A DNA stretch of 64,000 nucleotides from Bacteroidales bacterium (GTDB lineage: Bacteria > Bacteroidota > Bacteroidia > Bacteroidales > F082), in contig JAEEQP010000001.1 in assembly GCA_016285355.1 (NCBI GenBank), positions 62,001 to 126,000 on the forward strand. The letters are read 5' to 3'. Shown piece after piece: positions 16,921-25,395 of this stretch; the first letter of the stretch is position 1; each line of letters opens with the position of its first letter. The position numbers were made by a program, and so were the translations under genes. The notes below the pieces were generated by a model, which saw nothing but the letters and a program-made list of their open reading frames with translations, was not told where the DNA came from and did no database searches.

Positions 16921-18237
16921 ATGAAGAAACAATATCAAGCAGTTACGGCCGAAGAAGCCGTCAAAGTCATTAAGTCGGGCGACCATGTCCACATCAGTTC
17001 GGTGTCGAATGTGCCGCAATGTTTAGTCAAAGCCTTGTGCGACAGAGGTCGCGCTGGCGAGTTGAAGAACGTCTATATCCATCACTTGCACACTGAGGGT
17101 GCCGCGCCTTACGTCAATCCGGAGTTTGAGGGTATTTTCCAACATAACGCCTTCTTTGTGGGTGCCAATGTGCGCGAGAGCGTACAGAAAGGCTTAGCTG
17201 ACTACATCCCTGTGTTCCTCGGCGAGACCTCGAAACTCTACCGCGAACGTTACATCAAGTGCAATGTGGCCATGATTCAGGTGTGTCCGCCTGACAAATT
17301 CGGTTATGTGTCTCTTGGTTCATCTGTGGATGCCACTTTGGCCGCCATGGAGAGTGCTGAGTTCGTCATCGCCGTGGTCAACAAGCATGTGCCGCGCACT
17401 TTTGGCGATGCGCTGGTCCACATCAGCAGCATCAATGTCTTTGTTGAAGACGACACACCGCTGCTCACCGTCGATATGCCCGAACCCAACGAGGTGGAAA
17501 AGACCATCGGACGCTATTGTGCCGAGCTTATCGAAGACGGTGCCTGCCTCCAGATGGGCATTGGCTCCATACCGAATGCCATCCTCTCGTGCCTCCACAA
17601 CCACAAGGACATCGGCATCCACACCGAGATGTTCAGCGACGGCATCCTGCCCCTTATTAAGAAAGGTGTCATCACGGGCAACAACAAGAAGCTCAACAAG
17701 GGCAAAATCGTCTCCACCTTCGTGATGGGCTCGCAGAAGATTTACAACTTCATCGACGGCAACCATGAGGTGCTGCTGATGGACGTGGAATACACCAACG
17801 ACCCCTTTGTCATCGCGCAACAACCCAAGATGACTTCCATCAACTCCGCCATTCAAATCGACCTCTCTGGACAGGTGTGTGCCGACTCTTTGGGTGAACG
17901 CATCTATTCCGGTGTGGGCGGACAAATCGACTATGTTTACGGCTCATCGCGTGCCAAGGGCGGCAAGGCCATCATCGCCATGCCTTCCACCACGCGCAAG
18001 GGCATCAACAAGATTGTGCCTGCTTTGGACTTGGGCTCAGGTGCTGTCACCACGCGCAACCACATTCACTGGTTCATCACGGAATACGGTGCGGTCAACC
18101 TTTACGGACGCTCGTTGCAGGAAAGAGCGAAACTGATTATCTCAGTGGCACATCCACAATACCAAGAGATGCTTGACGAGGCTGCCTTCAAGCGTTTTGG
18201 GCCGCATTTCCATTATTTGTGGAATAATATCGTATAA
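16921..18237 (+). CDS. Acetyl-CoA hydrolase/transferase family acyl-CoA transferase
   Basis: 438 aa, full length for the family that includes 4-hydroxybutyrate CoA-transferase, succinyl-CoA:acetate and propionyl-CoA:succinate CoA-transferases. Glu236 in GIHTEMFSDG is the expected catalytic glutamate that forms the enzyme-CoA thioester; further family motifs are QMGIGSIPNA and the C-terminal GGQIDYVYGSS. The acyl substrate cannot be fixed from sequence. In a fumarate-respiring Bacteroidales cell, moving CoA between succinate, propionate, acetate or 4-hydroxybutyrate are all plausible. A B12 riboswitch directly upstream ties it to cobalamin status. Confidence 0.88.
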   Translation: MKKQYQAVTAEEAVKVIKSGDHVHISSVSNVPQCLVKALCDRGRAGELKNVYIHHLHTEGAAPYVNPEFEGIFQHNAFFVGANVRESVQKGLADYIPVFLGETSKLYRERYIKCNVAMIQVCPPDKFGYVSLGSSVDATLAAMESAEFVIAVVNKHVPRTFGDALVHISSINVFVEDDTPLLTVDMPEPNEVEKTIGRYCAELIEDGACLQMGIGSIPNAILSCLHNHKDIGIHTEMFSDGILPLIKKGVITGNNKKLNKGKIVSTFVMGSQKIYNFIDGNHEVLLMDVEYTNDPFVIAQQPKMTSINSAIQIDLSGQVCADSLGERIYSGVGGQIDYVYGSSRAKGGKAIIAMPSTTRKGINKIVPALDLGSGAVTTRNHIHWFITEYGAVNLYGRSLQERAKLIISVAHPQYQEMLDEAAFKRFGPHFHYLWNNIV

Positions 18238-18245
18238 ACGCTTGA

Positions 18246-18324
18246 CGTCATTGCGAGGAGGCACGACGAAGCAATCTATGAGTATCACTTTTTATCTGGA
18301 TTGCTTCGTGCCTCGCAATGACGC
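18246..18324. repeat. CGTCATTGCGAGG inverted repeat element
   Basis: Arms CGTCATTGCGAGG..GCACGACGAAGCAATC and GATTGCTTCGTGCCTCGC..AATGACG flank a 22-bp centre. Another full copy is at 48264-48347, half copies lie in the composite repeats at 8.8 and 16.2 kb. This element type is common in several bacterial phyla. Confidence 0.8.
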
Positions 18325-18346
18325 AAAGCGACAAAAAAAATCAACC

Positions 18347-18943
18347 ATGTTCAGTCAGATCAACTTTGTGGAAATCTTCGGTGCCTTCATTGTGATGGCC
18401 GCCATCATCGACATCTTCGGCTCCATTCCTATCTTCGTGAGCATGAAAGAGCAGAACAAGACCATCAAGGCGGGACAAGCCTGTTTGACTGCTTTGGGCT
18501 TGTTCCTAGCTTTCTTCTTCGCTGGTGATGCTTTGCTGAAGATGTTCGGCATTGATGCGGCTTCGTTTGCAGTGGCTGGCTCGTTCGTGTTGTTCATCTT
18601 GGCCGTGGAAATGATTCTCGGTCGCGAAATCATCAAGAATGATGGCGGCACCAGCGGAGCCAGCATCGTTCCCATCGCTTTCCCGCTGATTGCAGGCCCA
18701 GGCGCGTTGACAGCACTGCTCTCGCTGCGTGCCGACTATGCCGTCATTAACATCATGATTGCCCTGCTGCTCAACATCCTATTGGACTACGTTGTCATCC
18801 GTTCGTTGGATAAGGTGCAGCGACTGTTAGGTCCAAATCTCATCTTCATTCTCCGTAAGTTCTTCGGTGTCATTCTGTTGGCCATCGCCGTGAACATGTT
18901 CGTGAACAATATTTCAGTGATTATCGCGTCCGTTCAGAAATAA
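18347..18943 (+). CDS. MarC family integral membrane protein
   Basis: 198 aa, six predicted membrane helices. PIAFPLIAGPGAL near residue 105 is the conserved MarC-family loop, and the opening FVEIFGAFIVMAAIIDIFGSIPIF fits the first helix. The family was once linked to multiple antibiotic resistance, but that has been withdrawn for E. coli MarC; its transport substrate is not known. The start at 18347 is chosen because the upstream part of the frame is the inverted repeat at 18246-18324. Confidence 0.85.
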   Translation: MFSQINFVEIFGAFIVMAAIIDIFGSIPIFVSMKEQNKTIKAGQACLTALGLFLAFFFAGDALLKMFGIDAASFAVAGSFVLFILAVEMILGREIIKNDGGTSGASIVPIAFPLIAGPGALTALLSLRADYAVINIMIALLLNILLDYVVIRSLDKVQRLLGPNLIFILRKFFGVILLAIAVNMFVNNISVIIASVQK

Positions 18944-18983
18944 ACCCTATTTTTGTGTTTTCATTACAAAACAAGTAGAAACC

Positions 18984-20162
18984 ATGTTGAATCTCTTTAC
19001 CGGTTCGGGCGTTGGGCCCACCATTTTATACCTTGCCTTGTCCATTTTCATCGGACTGCTTTTGGGTAAAATCAAAATCGCCAAAATCTCCTTGGGCATC
19101 ACTTGGGTGCTCTTTGTAGGCATTGCCTTCAGTGCTTGTGGGGTCTGCCTCAATGCTGAAATGTTGCACGTTATCAAGGAGTTCGGATTGATTCTTTTTG
19201 TTGTAGCCGTTGGGCTGCAAGTCGGTCCAGGCTTCTTCCGTTCTTTCAAGAAAGGCGGTCTGGCCATGAACCTGATGGCTTTGGTCAATGTGGCTCTTGG
19301 TGTGCTCACCACCATCATCATCTCGAAAATCGCCAACCAAAGTTTAGCTGATATGGCGGGCGTTTACACAGGTGCCATCACCAACACGCCTGGACTTTCT
19401 GCCGCCCAGCAAGCCGTCACCGACTTGGGCATCGAAGGTGCCGCCGACCGTTTGGCATCAGGCTATGCCGTGACTTATCCCTTGGCCGTGGTGGGCATGA
19501 TTCTGACCTGCATCCTGCTCCGTCCGCTCTGCCGCATCGACTTGGCGAAGGAACCTACCGTATTGGAGACAGCGAATGTTGCAACCGCCACGAACAAAAA
19601 AGGCAAAGGCGGTTTCCTGCTCATCCCAGTCTTCGTCATCATCGCGCTTGGCATCATCGTTGGCTCCATCCCGATTCCTGTGGGCATGAAGGCACCCATT
19701 AAGTTGGGTTTGGCTGGCGGTCCATTGGTGGTGGCTATCATTGGTGGATGGTTGGGTGTGAAGAAAGGCTGGTTCAGCACTGAATTTACTGAAGGCCAAG
19801 GCGTTCACGCATTGCGCGAAGTGGGCATCGCGCTTTTCCTCGCGGGTGTGGGACTGAGTGCTGGAGGTCAATTCGTCTACACGGTTCAGGAACATTATAT
19901 GTGGGTCGTTTACGGCATCATCATCACCATGGTGCCGCCCATTTTGGTAGGCCTTTTCGGTCGTTTGATGCTGAAAATGAACTACTACACGCTGATGGGC
20001 TTCATCGGCGGTTCACACACCGACCCTCCTACCCTCGCCTTTGCCAACACCGTGGCCCCCGAAGGCTGCAAGCTGCCTAATATGGGCTATGCCACCGTGT
20101 ATCCGCTGACCATGTTTTTGAGGATTTTCACGGCGCAGTTGCTGGTGCTGTTAGCGGTATGA
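18984..20162 (+). CDS. AspT/YidE-type transporter without the central TrkA_C domains
   Basis: 392 aa with about ten membrane helices in two halves. Each half has the aspartate:alanine exchanger family features: GITNTPG-like TGAITNTPGLSAAQQA in the first half and GGSHTDPPTLAFA in the second. Usual members are about 550 aa and carry one or two cytosolic TrkA_C domains between the halves; here only a short basic linker (about residues 190-205) is left. The substrate is likely a dicarboxylate or amino acid by family, but this is not provable here. It stands alone between marC and nqrA. Confidence 0.75.
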   Translation: MLNLFTGSGVGPTILYLALSIFIGLLLGKIKIAKISLGITWVLFVGIAFSACGVCLNAEMLHVIKEFGLILFVVAVGLQVGPGFFRSFKKGGLAMNLMALVNVALGVLTTIIISKIANQSLADMAGVYTGAITNTPGLSAAQQAVTDLGIEGAADRLASGYAVTYPLAVVGMILTCILLRPLCRIDLAKEPTVLETANVATATNKKGKGGFLLIPVFVIIALGIIVGSIPIPVGMKAPIKLGLAGGPLVVAIIGGWLGVKKGWFSTEFTEGQGVHALREVGIALFLAGVGLSAGGQFVYTVQEHYMWVVYGIIITMVPPILVGLFGRLMLKMNYYTLMGFIGGSHTDPPTLAFANTVAPEGCKLPNMGYATVYPLTMFLRIFTAQLLVLLAV

Positions 20163-20207
20163 GAAATATATGTACCAATGCCATTAGGAAGCGTTGGAAA
20201 AATGTCG

Positions 20208-20215
20208 TAAATTTG
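20208..20215 (+). promoter_or_regulatory. -7 box of the nqr operon
   Basis: TAAATTTG, 20 bp before the nqrA ATG at 20235. Confidence 0.55.
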
Positions 20216-20234
20216 CCGCATCAATTGAGCTTTG

Positions 20235-21752
20235 ATGCCCGACACTATCACCATACGAAAAGGCCTCGATCTCCCCATCAGTGGAATGGCAGAATTACGC
20301 CTAACTGATGCGCGGAGTATCTCGACCTACGCCGTGAAACCCACTGATTTTATGGGACTCACACCGCGTTTATTGGTTGAGGAAGGCGATGCCGTAGCCG
20401 TAGGTGATGCTCTGTTTTGTGACAAAAAAGACGAGCGCATCCGATTCACTTCGCCTGTCAGCGGGCGGGTGAAAGCCATTGTGAGGGGCGAGAAACGGAA
20501 ACTATTGGAGGTGGTGGTTGAGGCGGATTGCAAATCCGCGGGTTCGGCTGTCGTGGATTGCAAATCCACGACAACTAAGACAACTATGGGCTCGGATTGC
20601 AAATCCTCGACAACTTCAACCATGCAGACCGCTGAAGAAATCAAGACTGCCATGCTGCAATGCGGCCTGTGGACGCAATTACGCCAACGACCTTTCGGCA
20701 CTGTAGCCAAGCCAGACGACAAGCCCAAGGCCATCTTCATATCAGCCTTTAGTAGCGCACCCCTTGCGCCTGAGTATGATTTCGCTCTGCAAGGCAGGGA
20801 AACGTTTTTCGCCAAAGGCATTGAGGCCTTGACCTTATTGACCGAAGGATTGGTGCATGTTTGTTTTAGACCCGGACAAAACCTTTCCAATGTTTTTGGA
20901 AAGAACAAACACACAATTGAGGGCAGACACGTGGGTCTGCCCCAACGGGTTGGCATACATTACATTAATGGGCCTCACCCTGCCGGAAACATCGGCACAC
21001 AAATCGCCTACATCGACCCAATTAATAAAGGTGAGGTCATTTGGACAATGAACGCGCAAGATGTGGCCGTGTTGGGCGAATTGGTCACTACAGGCGTTTA
21101 CCGTCCTGAGAAGGTCATCGCCGTGGCCGGGCCTAACATCAAGAACCCACATTATTATCGTGTAAAGGCTGGGGTTTGTATGTCAGAAATCATTAAAGGG
21201 CAATTGCTTAACAACGATTATCCTAAAATGAATGCTGATGATGCCACAAAAGAAAACCGAATTATTTCGGGCAACATTTTGAGCGGCACACAAATCGCAG
21301 CCGACGGTTTCCTGGGTGCTTATGATGATTTGGTGAGCATCCTCCCCGAAGGCGACTATTACGATTTCATGGGTTGGCTGATGCCGGGCTTCAGGAAGTT
21401 CAGTTTTTCACGGACCTTCCTCAGCGGTTTCATGCCGAAAAGCATTATCAAACCATTGGGAATCAACCTAACGCGCTTTGAAAACTTTTGGAAATTCGAC
21501 ACCAACACCCACGGCGACGTGCGTCCTTTGGTCTTCACAGGCAACTTCGAGCGAGTCTTCCCCTTCGACATCTACCCCACCCAACTCATCAAAGCCTGCA
21601 TCATCGGCGACATTGACCTGATGGAAAACCTTGGCATCTATGAGGTTGAACCCGAAGACTTTGCCCTTTGCGAGTATATTGATACCTCGAAAACCGACAT
21701 CCAAGCCATCATTCGCGAGGCGTTGGAAAAACTGAGAAAGGAGGCTATGTGA
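20235..21752 (+). CDS. nqrA: Na+-translocating NADH:quinone reductase subunit A
   Basis: 505 aa. NqrA is the cytoplasmic subunit of the six-subunit sodium pump that oxidises NADH and reduces quinone. The sequence matches from IRKGLDLPI to the C-terminal EPEDFALCEYIDTSKTDIQAIIREAL, with HPAGNIGTQIAYIDPI and MPGFRKFSFSRTFLS. About 35 extra residues near 97-132 (DCKS three times, with Thr/Ser runs) do not belong to the family; they are encoded by three hairpins at 20523-20609 that stay in frame. It overlaps nqrB by one base. Confidence 0.95.
   Translation: MPDTITIRKGLDLPISGMAELRLTDARSISTYAVKPTDFMGLTPRLLVEEGDAVAVGDALFCDKKDERIRFTSPVSGRVKAIVRGEKRKLLEVVVEADCKSAGSAVVDCKSTTTKTTMGSDCKSSTTSTMQTAEEIKTAMLQCGLWTQLRQRPFGTVAKPDDKPKAIFISAFSSAPLAPEYDFALQGRETFFAKGIEALTLLTEGLVHVCFRPGQNLSNVFGKNKHTIEGRHVGLPQRVGIHYINGPHPAGNIGTQIAYIDPINKGEVIWTMNAQDVAVLGELVTTGVYRPEKVIAVAGPNIKNPHYYRVKAGVCMSEIIKGQLLNNDYPKMNADDATKENRIISGNILSGTQIAADGFLGAYDDLVSILPEGDYYDFMGWLMPGFRKFSFSRTFLSGFMPKSIIKPLGINLTRFENFWKFDTNTHGDVRPLVFTGNFERVFPFDIYPTQLIKACIIGDIDLMENLGIYEVEPEDFALCEYIDTSKTDIQAIIREALEKLRKEAM
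20523..20609. repeat. Three GGATT-GCA-AATCC hairpins inside nqrA
   Basis: Copies at 20523-20539 (GCGGATT-GCA-AATCCGC), 20552-20570 (CGTGGATT-GCA-AATCCACG) and about 20591-20609. The two better copies have different but matching outer arms, so base pairing is kept while sequence changes. Each is translated as DCKS in the same frame. Confidence 0.85.
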
Positions 21753-22939
21753 TGTTTAATAACTTGCGCCGTTTCATCGACAAAATCAAGCCGAGCTTTG
21801 TAGAAGGCGGCAAATTCGCGTGGCTTCAGAGCACCTTTGAGGCCTTCGAGACCTTTGCCTTCACGCCCAATCGGGTCACGAAGCGCGGCTGCCATGTGCG
21901 CGATGCCGTCGACCTGAAACGCGCCATGATTACCGTGGTCATCGCTTTGGTGCCCGCCATGCTCTTCGGCATGTGGAACATCGGCTACCAAACCTCTCTG
22001 CATGCTGCGGATTGGCCGTTTGAGTTGGGCACTGTGGCTAATTGGTGGTATTGTCTCTGGTTCGGGTTCCTTCGTATGCTGCCCATGCTGGCGGTGTCGT
22101 ATATTGTCGGTTTAGGCATCGAGTTCACCTTTGCCCAGATACGCCACCACGAGGTCAACGAAGGCTTTTTGGTGACAGGCTTCCTCATCCCGATGATTGT
22201 ACCAGTTACCACGCCTTTGTGGCAACTTGCACTCGCCACTGCTTTTGCCGTCATCATCGGTAAGGAGGCTTTCGGCGGCACGGGCATGAACTTCCTTAAT
22301 CCTGCTTTGGTGGCGCGTGCCTTCCTTTTCTTCGCCTACCCCACGCGAATGTCGGGCGACAATGTATGGATTGCCAATGATTTATGGGGCACCGATGCCA
22401 TCACGAGTGCCACGCCTTTGGCGGAACTGGCTGCTGGATTGAGACCCTCGGCCTCTGCTTTGGATATGTTGATTGGAACTATACCAGGGTCAACTTGTGA
22501 AACATCGGTAATTGCCATATTGCTGGGTGCCATCATATTGCTGCTTACCGGCATTGCCAGCTGGCGCATTATGCTTTCCGTCATCCTTGGTGGTGGCCTC
22601 ATGGGCTTACTGTTCAATGCCATTGGCACCAACGATTATATGCAGTTGCCGTTCTACTACCATTATCTGATGGGTGGTTTTGCCTTCGGTGCGGTCTTCA
22701 TGGCTACCGACCCCGTCACAGCGGCACAAACCAACATGGGTAAATGGATTTACGGCCTGCTCATCGGCATCTTCGCCGTGATGCTGCGCGTCATCAATCC
22801 CGCCTATCCCGAAGGCATGATGCTCAGCATTTTGCTCATGAACTGCTTTGCCCCACTCATCGACCATTGCGTCATTGCCCGCAATATAAAAATGCGGCAA
22901 AAACGCGCCATTGTCCAACGAAAAGCCACTGCCCAATGA
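21752..22939 (+). CDS. nqrB: Na+-translocating NADH:quinone reductase subunit B
   Basis: 395 aa, about ten membrane helices. NqrB carries FMN covalently bound to a threonine, here Thr221 in TSATPLAEL. The N-terminal FTPNRVTKRGCHVRDAVDLKR and the GKEAFGGTGMNFLNPALVARAF loop are family hallmarks. ATG at 21752 overlaps the nqrA stop codon (TGATG); the GTG one codon earlier is less likely. The stop overlaps nqrC by four bases (ATGA). Confidence 0.95.
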   Translation: MFNNLRRFIDKIKPSFVEGGKFAWLQSTFEAFETFAFTPNRVTKRGCHVRDAVDLKRAMITVVIALVPAMLFGMWNIGYQTSLHAADWPFELGTVANWWYCLWFGFLRMLPMLAVSYIVGLGIEFTFAQIRHHEVNEGFLVTGFLIPMIVPVTTPLWQLALATAFAVIIGKEAFGGTGMNFLNPALVARAFLFFAYPTRMSGDNVWIANDLWGTDAITSATPLAELAAGLRPSASALDMLIGTIPGSTCETSVIAILLGAIILLLTGIASWRIMLSVILGGGLMGLLFNAIGTNDYMQLPFYYHYLMGGFAFGAVFMATDPVTAAQTNMGKWIYGLLIGIFAVMLRVINPAYPEGMMLSILLMNCFAPLIDHCVIARNIKMRQKRAIVQRKATAQ

Positions 22940-23556
22940 AACGCGACATCAACAGCAACGGTTATATCTTCTTGTACGCCACGGTTTTGGTGGTCATAGT
23001 AGCAGTTTTACTTACGGCAGCGGCTTTGTGGCTTCAGCCTTTTCAGGAGCGCAACGAAAAGAACGAAAAACGCATCAACATCCTTCGGGCTGCCGGCATC
23101 CCCGACGTGAACAAGGACAACGCCGCGAAACTTTTCGAGCAACATTGCACGGCTTCCTTCCTCTTGGACGAAAACGGAAACTCGACCGAGGACGGCACAC
23201 TGCCATTGTTTGTCATCGACCGAAAAATCAGTGTCATCCCCATGCGAGGCAACGGACTTTGGGGCCCGATTAGCGGCTACCTCGCCATTGCCGCCGATGG
23301 AAGCACGATAGTTGGTGCCAATTTCGACCACAAGTCAGAGACACCTGGCTTGGGCGGCGAAATTACAACCGAGAAATTCCAAAGCCAGTTCAGCGGCAAG
23401 CAGATTAGGAAAAATGGCCAACTGGTTCCCATAGAATTCGATGCCATCACTGGTGCCACCAAGACCTCAAATGGAGTTAAGGAAATGATTGATAAGACTT
23501 TGGAGATGTATGCTCCTTTCTTTAAAACTTTAGATACGACAACAAAAATGAAATAA
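22936..23556 (+). CDS. nqrC: Na+-translocating NADH:quinone reductase subunit C
   Basis: 206 aa: one N-terminal membrane helix (GYIFLYATVLVVIVAVLLTA) and a periplasmic FMN-binding domain. Thr175 in DAITGATKTS is the expected site of covalent FMN attachment; SETPGLGGEI is also conserved. ATGA coupling to nqrB. After its stop the operon is interrupted by an unrelated ATPase gene with its own promoter. Confidence 0.95.
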   Translation: MKRDINSNGYIFLYATVLVVIVAVLLTAAALWLQPFQERNEKNEKRINILRAAGIPDVNKDNAAKLFEQHCTASFLLDENGNSTEDGTLPLFVIDRKISVIPMRGNGLWGPISGYLAIAADGSTIVGANFDHKSETPGLGGEITTEKFQSQFSGKQIRKNGQLVPIEFDAITGATKTSNGVKEMIDKTLEMYAPFFKTLDTTTKMK

Positions 23557-23591
23557 ACTTATATCATACAGTTTTATATCATATAATTTTA

Positions 23592-23599
23592 TTACATTT
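23592..23599 (+). promoter_or_regulatory. -7 box in front of the AAA ATPase gene
   Basis: TACATTTG about 18 bp before the ATG at 23617, so the inserted ATPase gene has a promoter separate from nqrABC. Confidence 0.5.
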
Positions 23600-23616
23600 G
23601 CGGCAAATTTCAAAAG

Positions 23617-24750
23617 ATGAACATACCATTCGCATACGGAAAGATTGTGGAAGATGCTGATTTCACTGATAGGACGGAGGAAACGGCGCATTTGAAAAGC
23701 AATTTCCTTTCGCTCACCAATACGGCTATCATCTCGCCTCGCCGCTGGGGGAAATCCTCTTTGGTAGCCAAAGCCATCAAAGCCACAGAAGCCGAACAGA
23801 AAGACATCCTGTTCGTGAGGATGAACATCTTCAAATGCGAAACGCCCCAAGAGTTTTACAGCCTTTTCGCGAAAAAAACAATGGAGGAAATCTCGTCATC
23901 GGCCGAGTCGTTGCTATCGAATGCCAAGGAATTCATTGCCCGACTATTGCCAAAATTGACGATTTCCGACCCGCTCAATCAGTATGAAATCGGGTTAGGC
24001 GTGGACATAAAAAACAATCCCATCGGCGAAGACATTTTGGATCTGCCGCAACAAATCGCCGAAAAAAAGAAAAAGAAAGTGGCGGTCTGCATCGACGAGT
24101 TCCAACAAATCGGAGAGTTTACCGACACGCTGAAATTCCAGAAGATTCTCCGCAGCCATTGGCAGAACCATCCCGATGTGGCATACATACTTTATGGCAG
24201 CAAAAAGCACATGATGCTGCATATTTTCGGGGAATACAACAGCCCATTTTATCGTTTCGGCGACATGATGTTTCTCCCAAAAATCGCCAACGAGGAATGG
24301 AGAAAGTTCATTGTCGAAAGGTTTGAAGACACGAAAAAATCCATCACGCCCGACCTTGCTGGATACCTCGCTGAACAGGTGGAAAACCATCCTTATTATG
24401 TACAACAACTTGCACAATACACATGGCTTCGCACCCAAAAGGCTTGCATAAAAACCATAGTCGACGAAGCTCTTCAAGCCATGTTAGATTCGCTCAACTT
24501 GCAGTTTGTCAACCTAATGGATACGCTTACGGAAAAGCAGCGCAGTTTCCTTTGTGCCGTGAGCGAAGGGGTAAAGAACCTTTCCGCATCTGAGACACTT
24601 CAACGCTACCAATTAGGTACTAGCGGGCACATTCGCATATTGAAAGATGCCTTGAAAAAACGTGACCTCATTGATGTGACAGGGAAAGACATTCAAATTC
24701 AAGACCCGATTTTGAAGCGATGGATTATTCAGGAATACAGCAAATTATAA
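23617..24750 (+). CDS. AAA-type ATPase (ATPase_2/archaeal-type family)
   Basis: 377 aa. Walker A SPRRWGKSSL near residue 45, Walker B VAVCIDEFQQI near 155, sensor-like YILYGSKKH near 190, and a C-terminal winged-helix-like part (LGTSGHIRILKDALKKRDLIDV) ending IQDPILKRWI. This family is widespread and of mostly unknown function, often on mobile or accessory DNA. It lies between nqrC and nqrD, 6 bp before the nqrD ATG, so nqrD is likely co-transcribed with it. It has no known link to the sodium pump. Confidence 0.85.
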   Translation: MNIPFAYGKIVEDADFTDRTEETAHLKSNFLSLTNTAIISPRRWGKSSLVAKAIKATEAEQKDILFVRMNIFKCETPQEFYSLFAKKTMEEISSSAESLLSNAKEFIARLLPKLTISDPLNQYEIGLGVDIKNNPIGEDILDLPQQIAEKKKKKVAVCIDEFQQIGEFTDTLKFQKILRSHWQNHPDVAYILYGSKKHMMLHIFGEYNSPFYRFGDMMFLPKIANEEWRKFIVERFEDTKKSITPDLAGYLAEQVENHPYYVQQLAQYTWLRTQKACIKTIVDEALQAMLDSLNLQFVNLMDTLTEKQRSFLCAVSEGVKNLSASETLQRYQLGTSGHIRILKDALKKRDLIDVTGKDIQIQDPILKRWIIQEYSKL

Positions 24751-24756
24751 CGCATT

Positions 24757-25395
24757 ATGTCTGCCCTAAAAAAACTCGTCATAGAACCCCTGCGTAAAAC
24801 GAATCCAGTCACCGTACTGGTGTTAGGCATCTGCTCTTGCCTTGCGGTGACCGCCCAGTTAAAGCCCGCCTTGGTGATGGGTGCTTCCGTGACTGTGGTG
24901 ACGGCACTCTCCAACTTCATCATCTCGCTGTTGCGTAAGGGCATCCCCAACCGCATCCGCATCATCGTGCAGCTTGTGGTCGTGGCCACTTTGGTCATTT
25001 TGATTGACCAGTTCCTAAAGGCTTTTGCCTACGATACCAGCAAGCTACTCTCTGTTTACGTGGGCCTCATCATCACCAACTGCATTATCATGGGGCGTTT
25101 GGAGGCTTTTGCCTTGTCGCATAGTCCGTGGGAGTCTTTCCTAGATGGTCTGGGCAACGGTTTAGGTTACAGCTTGATACTTGTCATTGTTGCTTTCTTC
25201 CGCGAGTTACTGGGCTCGGGAACGCTATTGGGCTATCAAATTATTCCTCAGTCGTTCTACGAAGCCGGCTATATGAATAATGGTTTGATGATTCTGCCAC
25301 CAATGGCACTAATAGTTATGGGAATAATAATATGGATTAGTAATAAAGACACGGGGCACGGGACTGCGGGGCGCGAGACAACTACACAAAAATAA
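24757..25395 (+). CDS. nqrD: Na+-translocating NADH:quinone reductase subunit D
   Basis: 212 aa, six membrane helices. NPVTVLVLGICSCLAVT and TNCIIMGRLEAFA are typical and hold the cysteines that, with NqrE, ligate an intramembrane iron-sulfur centre. The last ~16 residues (NKDTGHGTAGRETTTQK region) are not family-like. They and the stop codon come from the inverted repeat starting at 25348, so the gene's native end has been replaced by repeat sequence. Confidence 0.95.
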   Translation: MSALKKLVIEPLRKTNPVTVLVLGICSCLAVTAQLKPALVMGASVTVVTALSNFIISLLRKGIPNRIRIIVQLVVVATLVILIDQFLKAFAYDTSKLLSVYVGLIITNCIIMGRLEAFALSHSPWESFLDGLGNGLGYSLILVIVAFFRELLGSGTLLGYQIIPQSFYEAGYMNNGLMILPPMALIVMGIIIWISNKDTGHGTAGRETTTQK

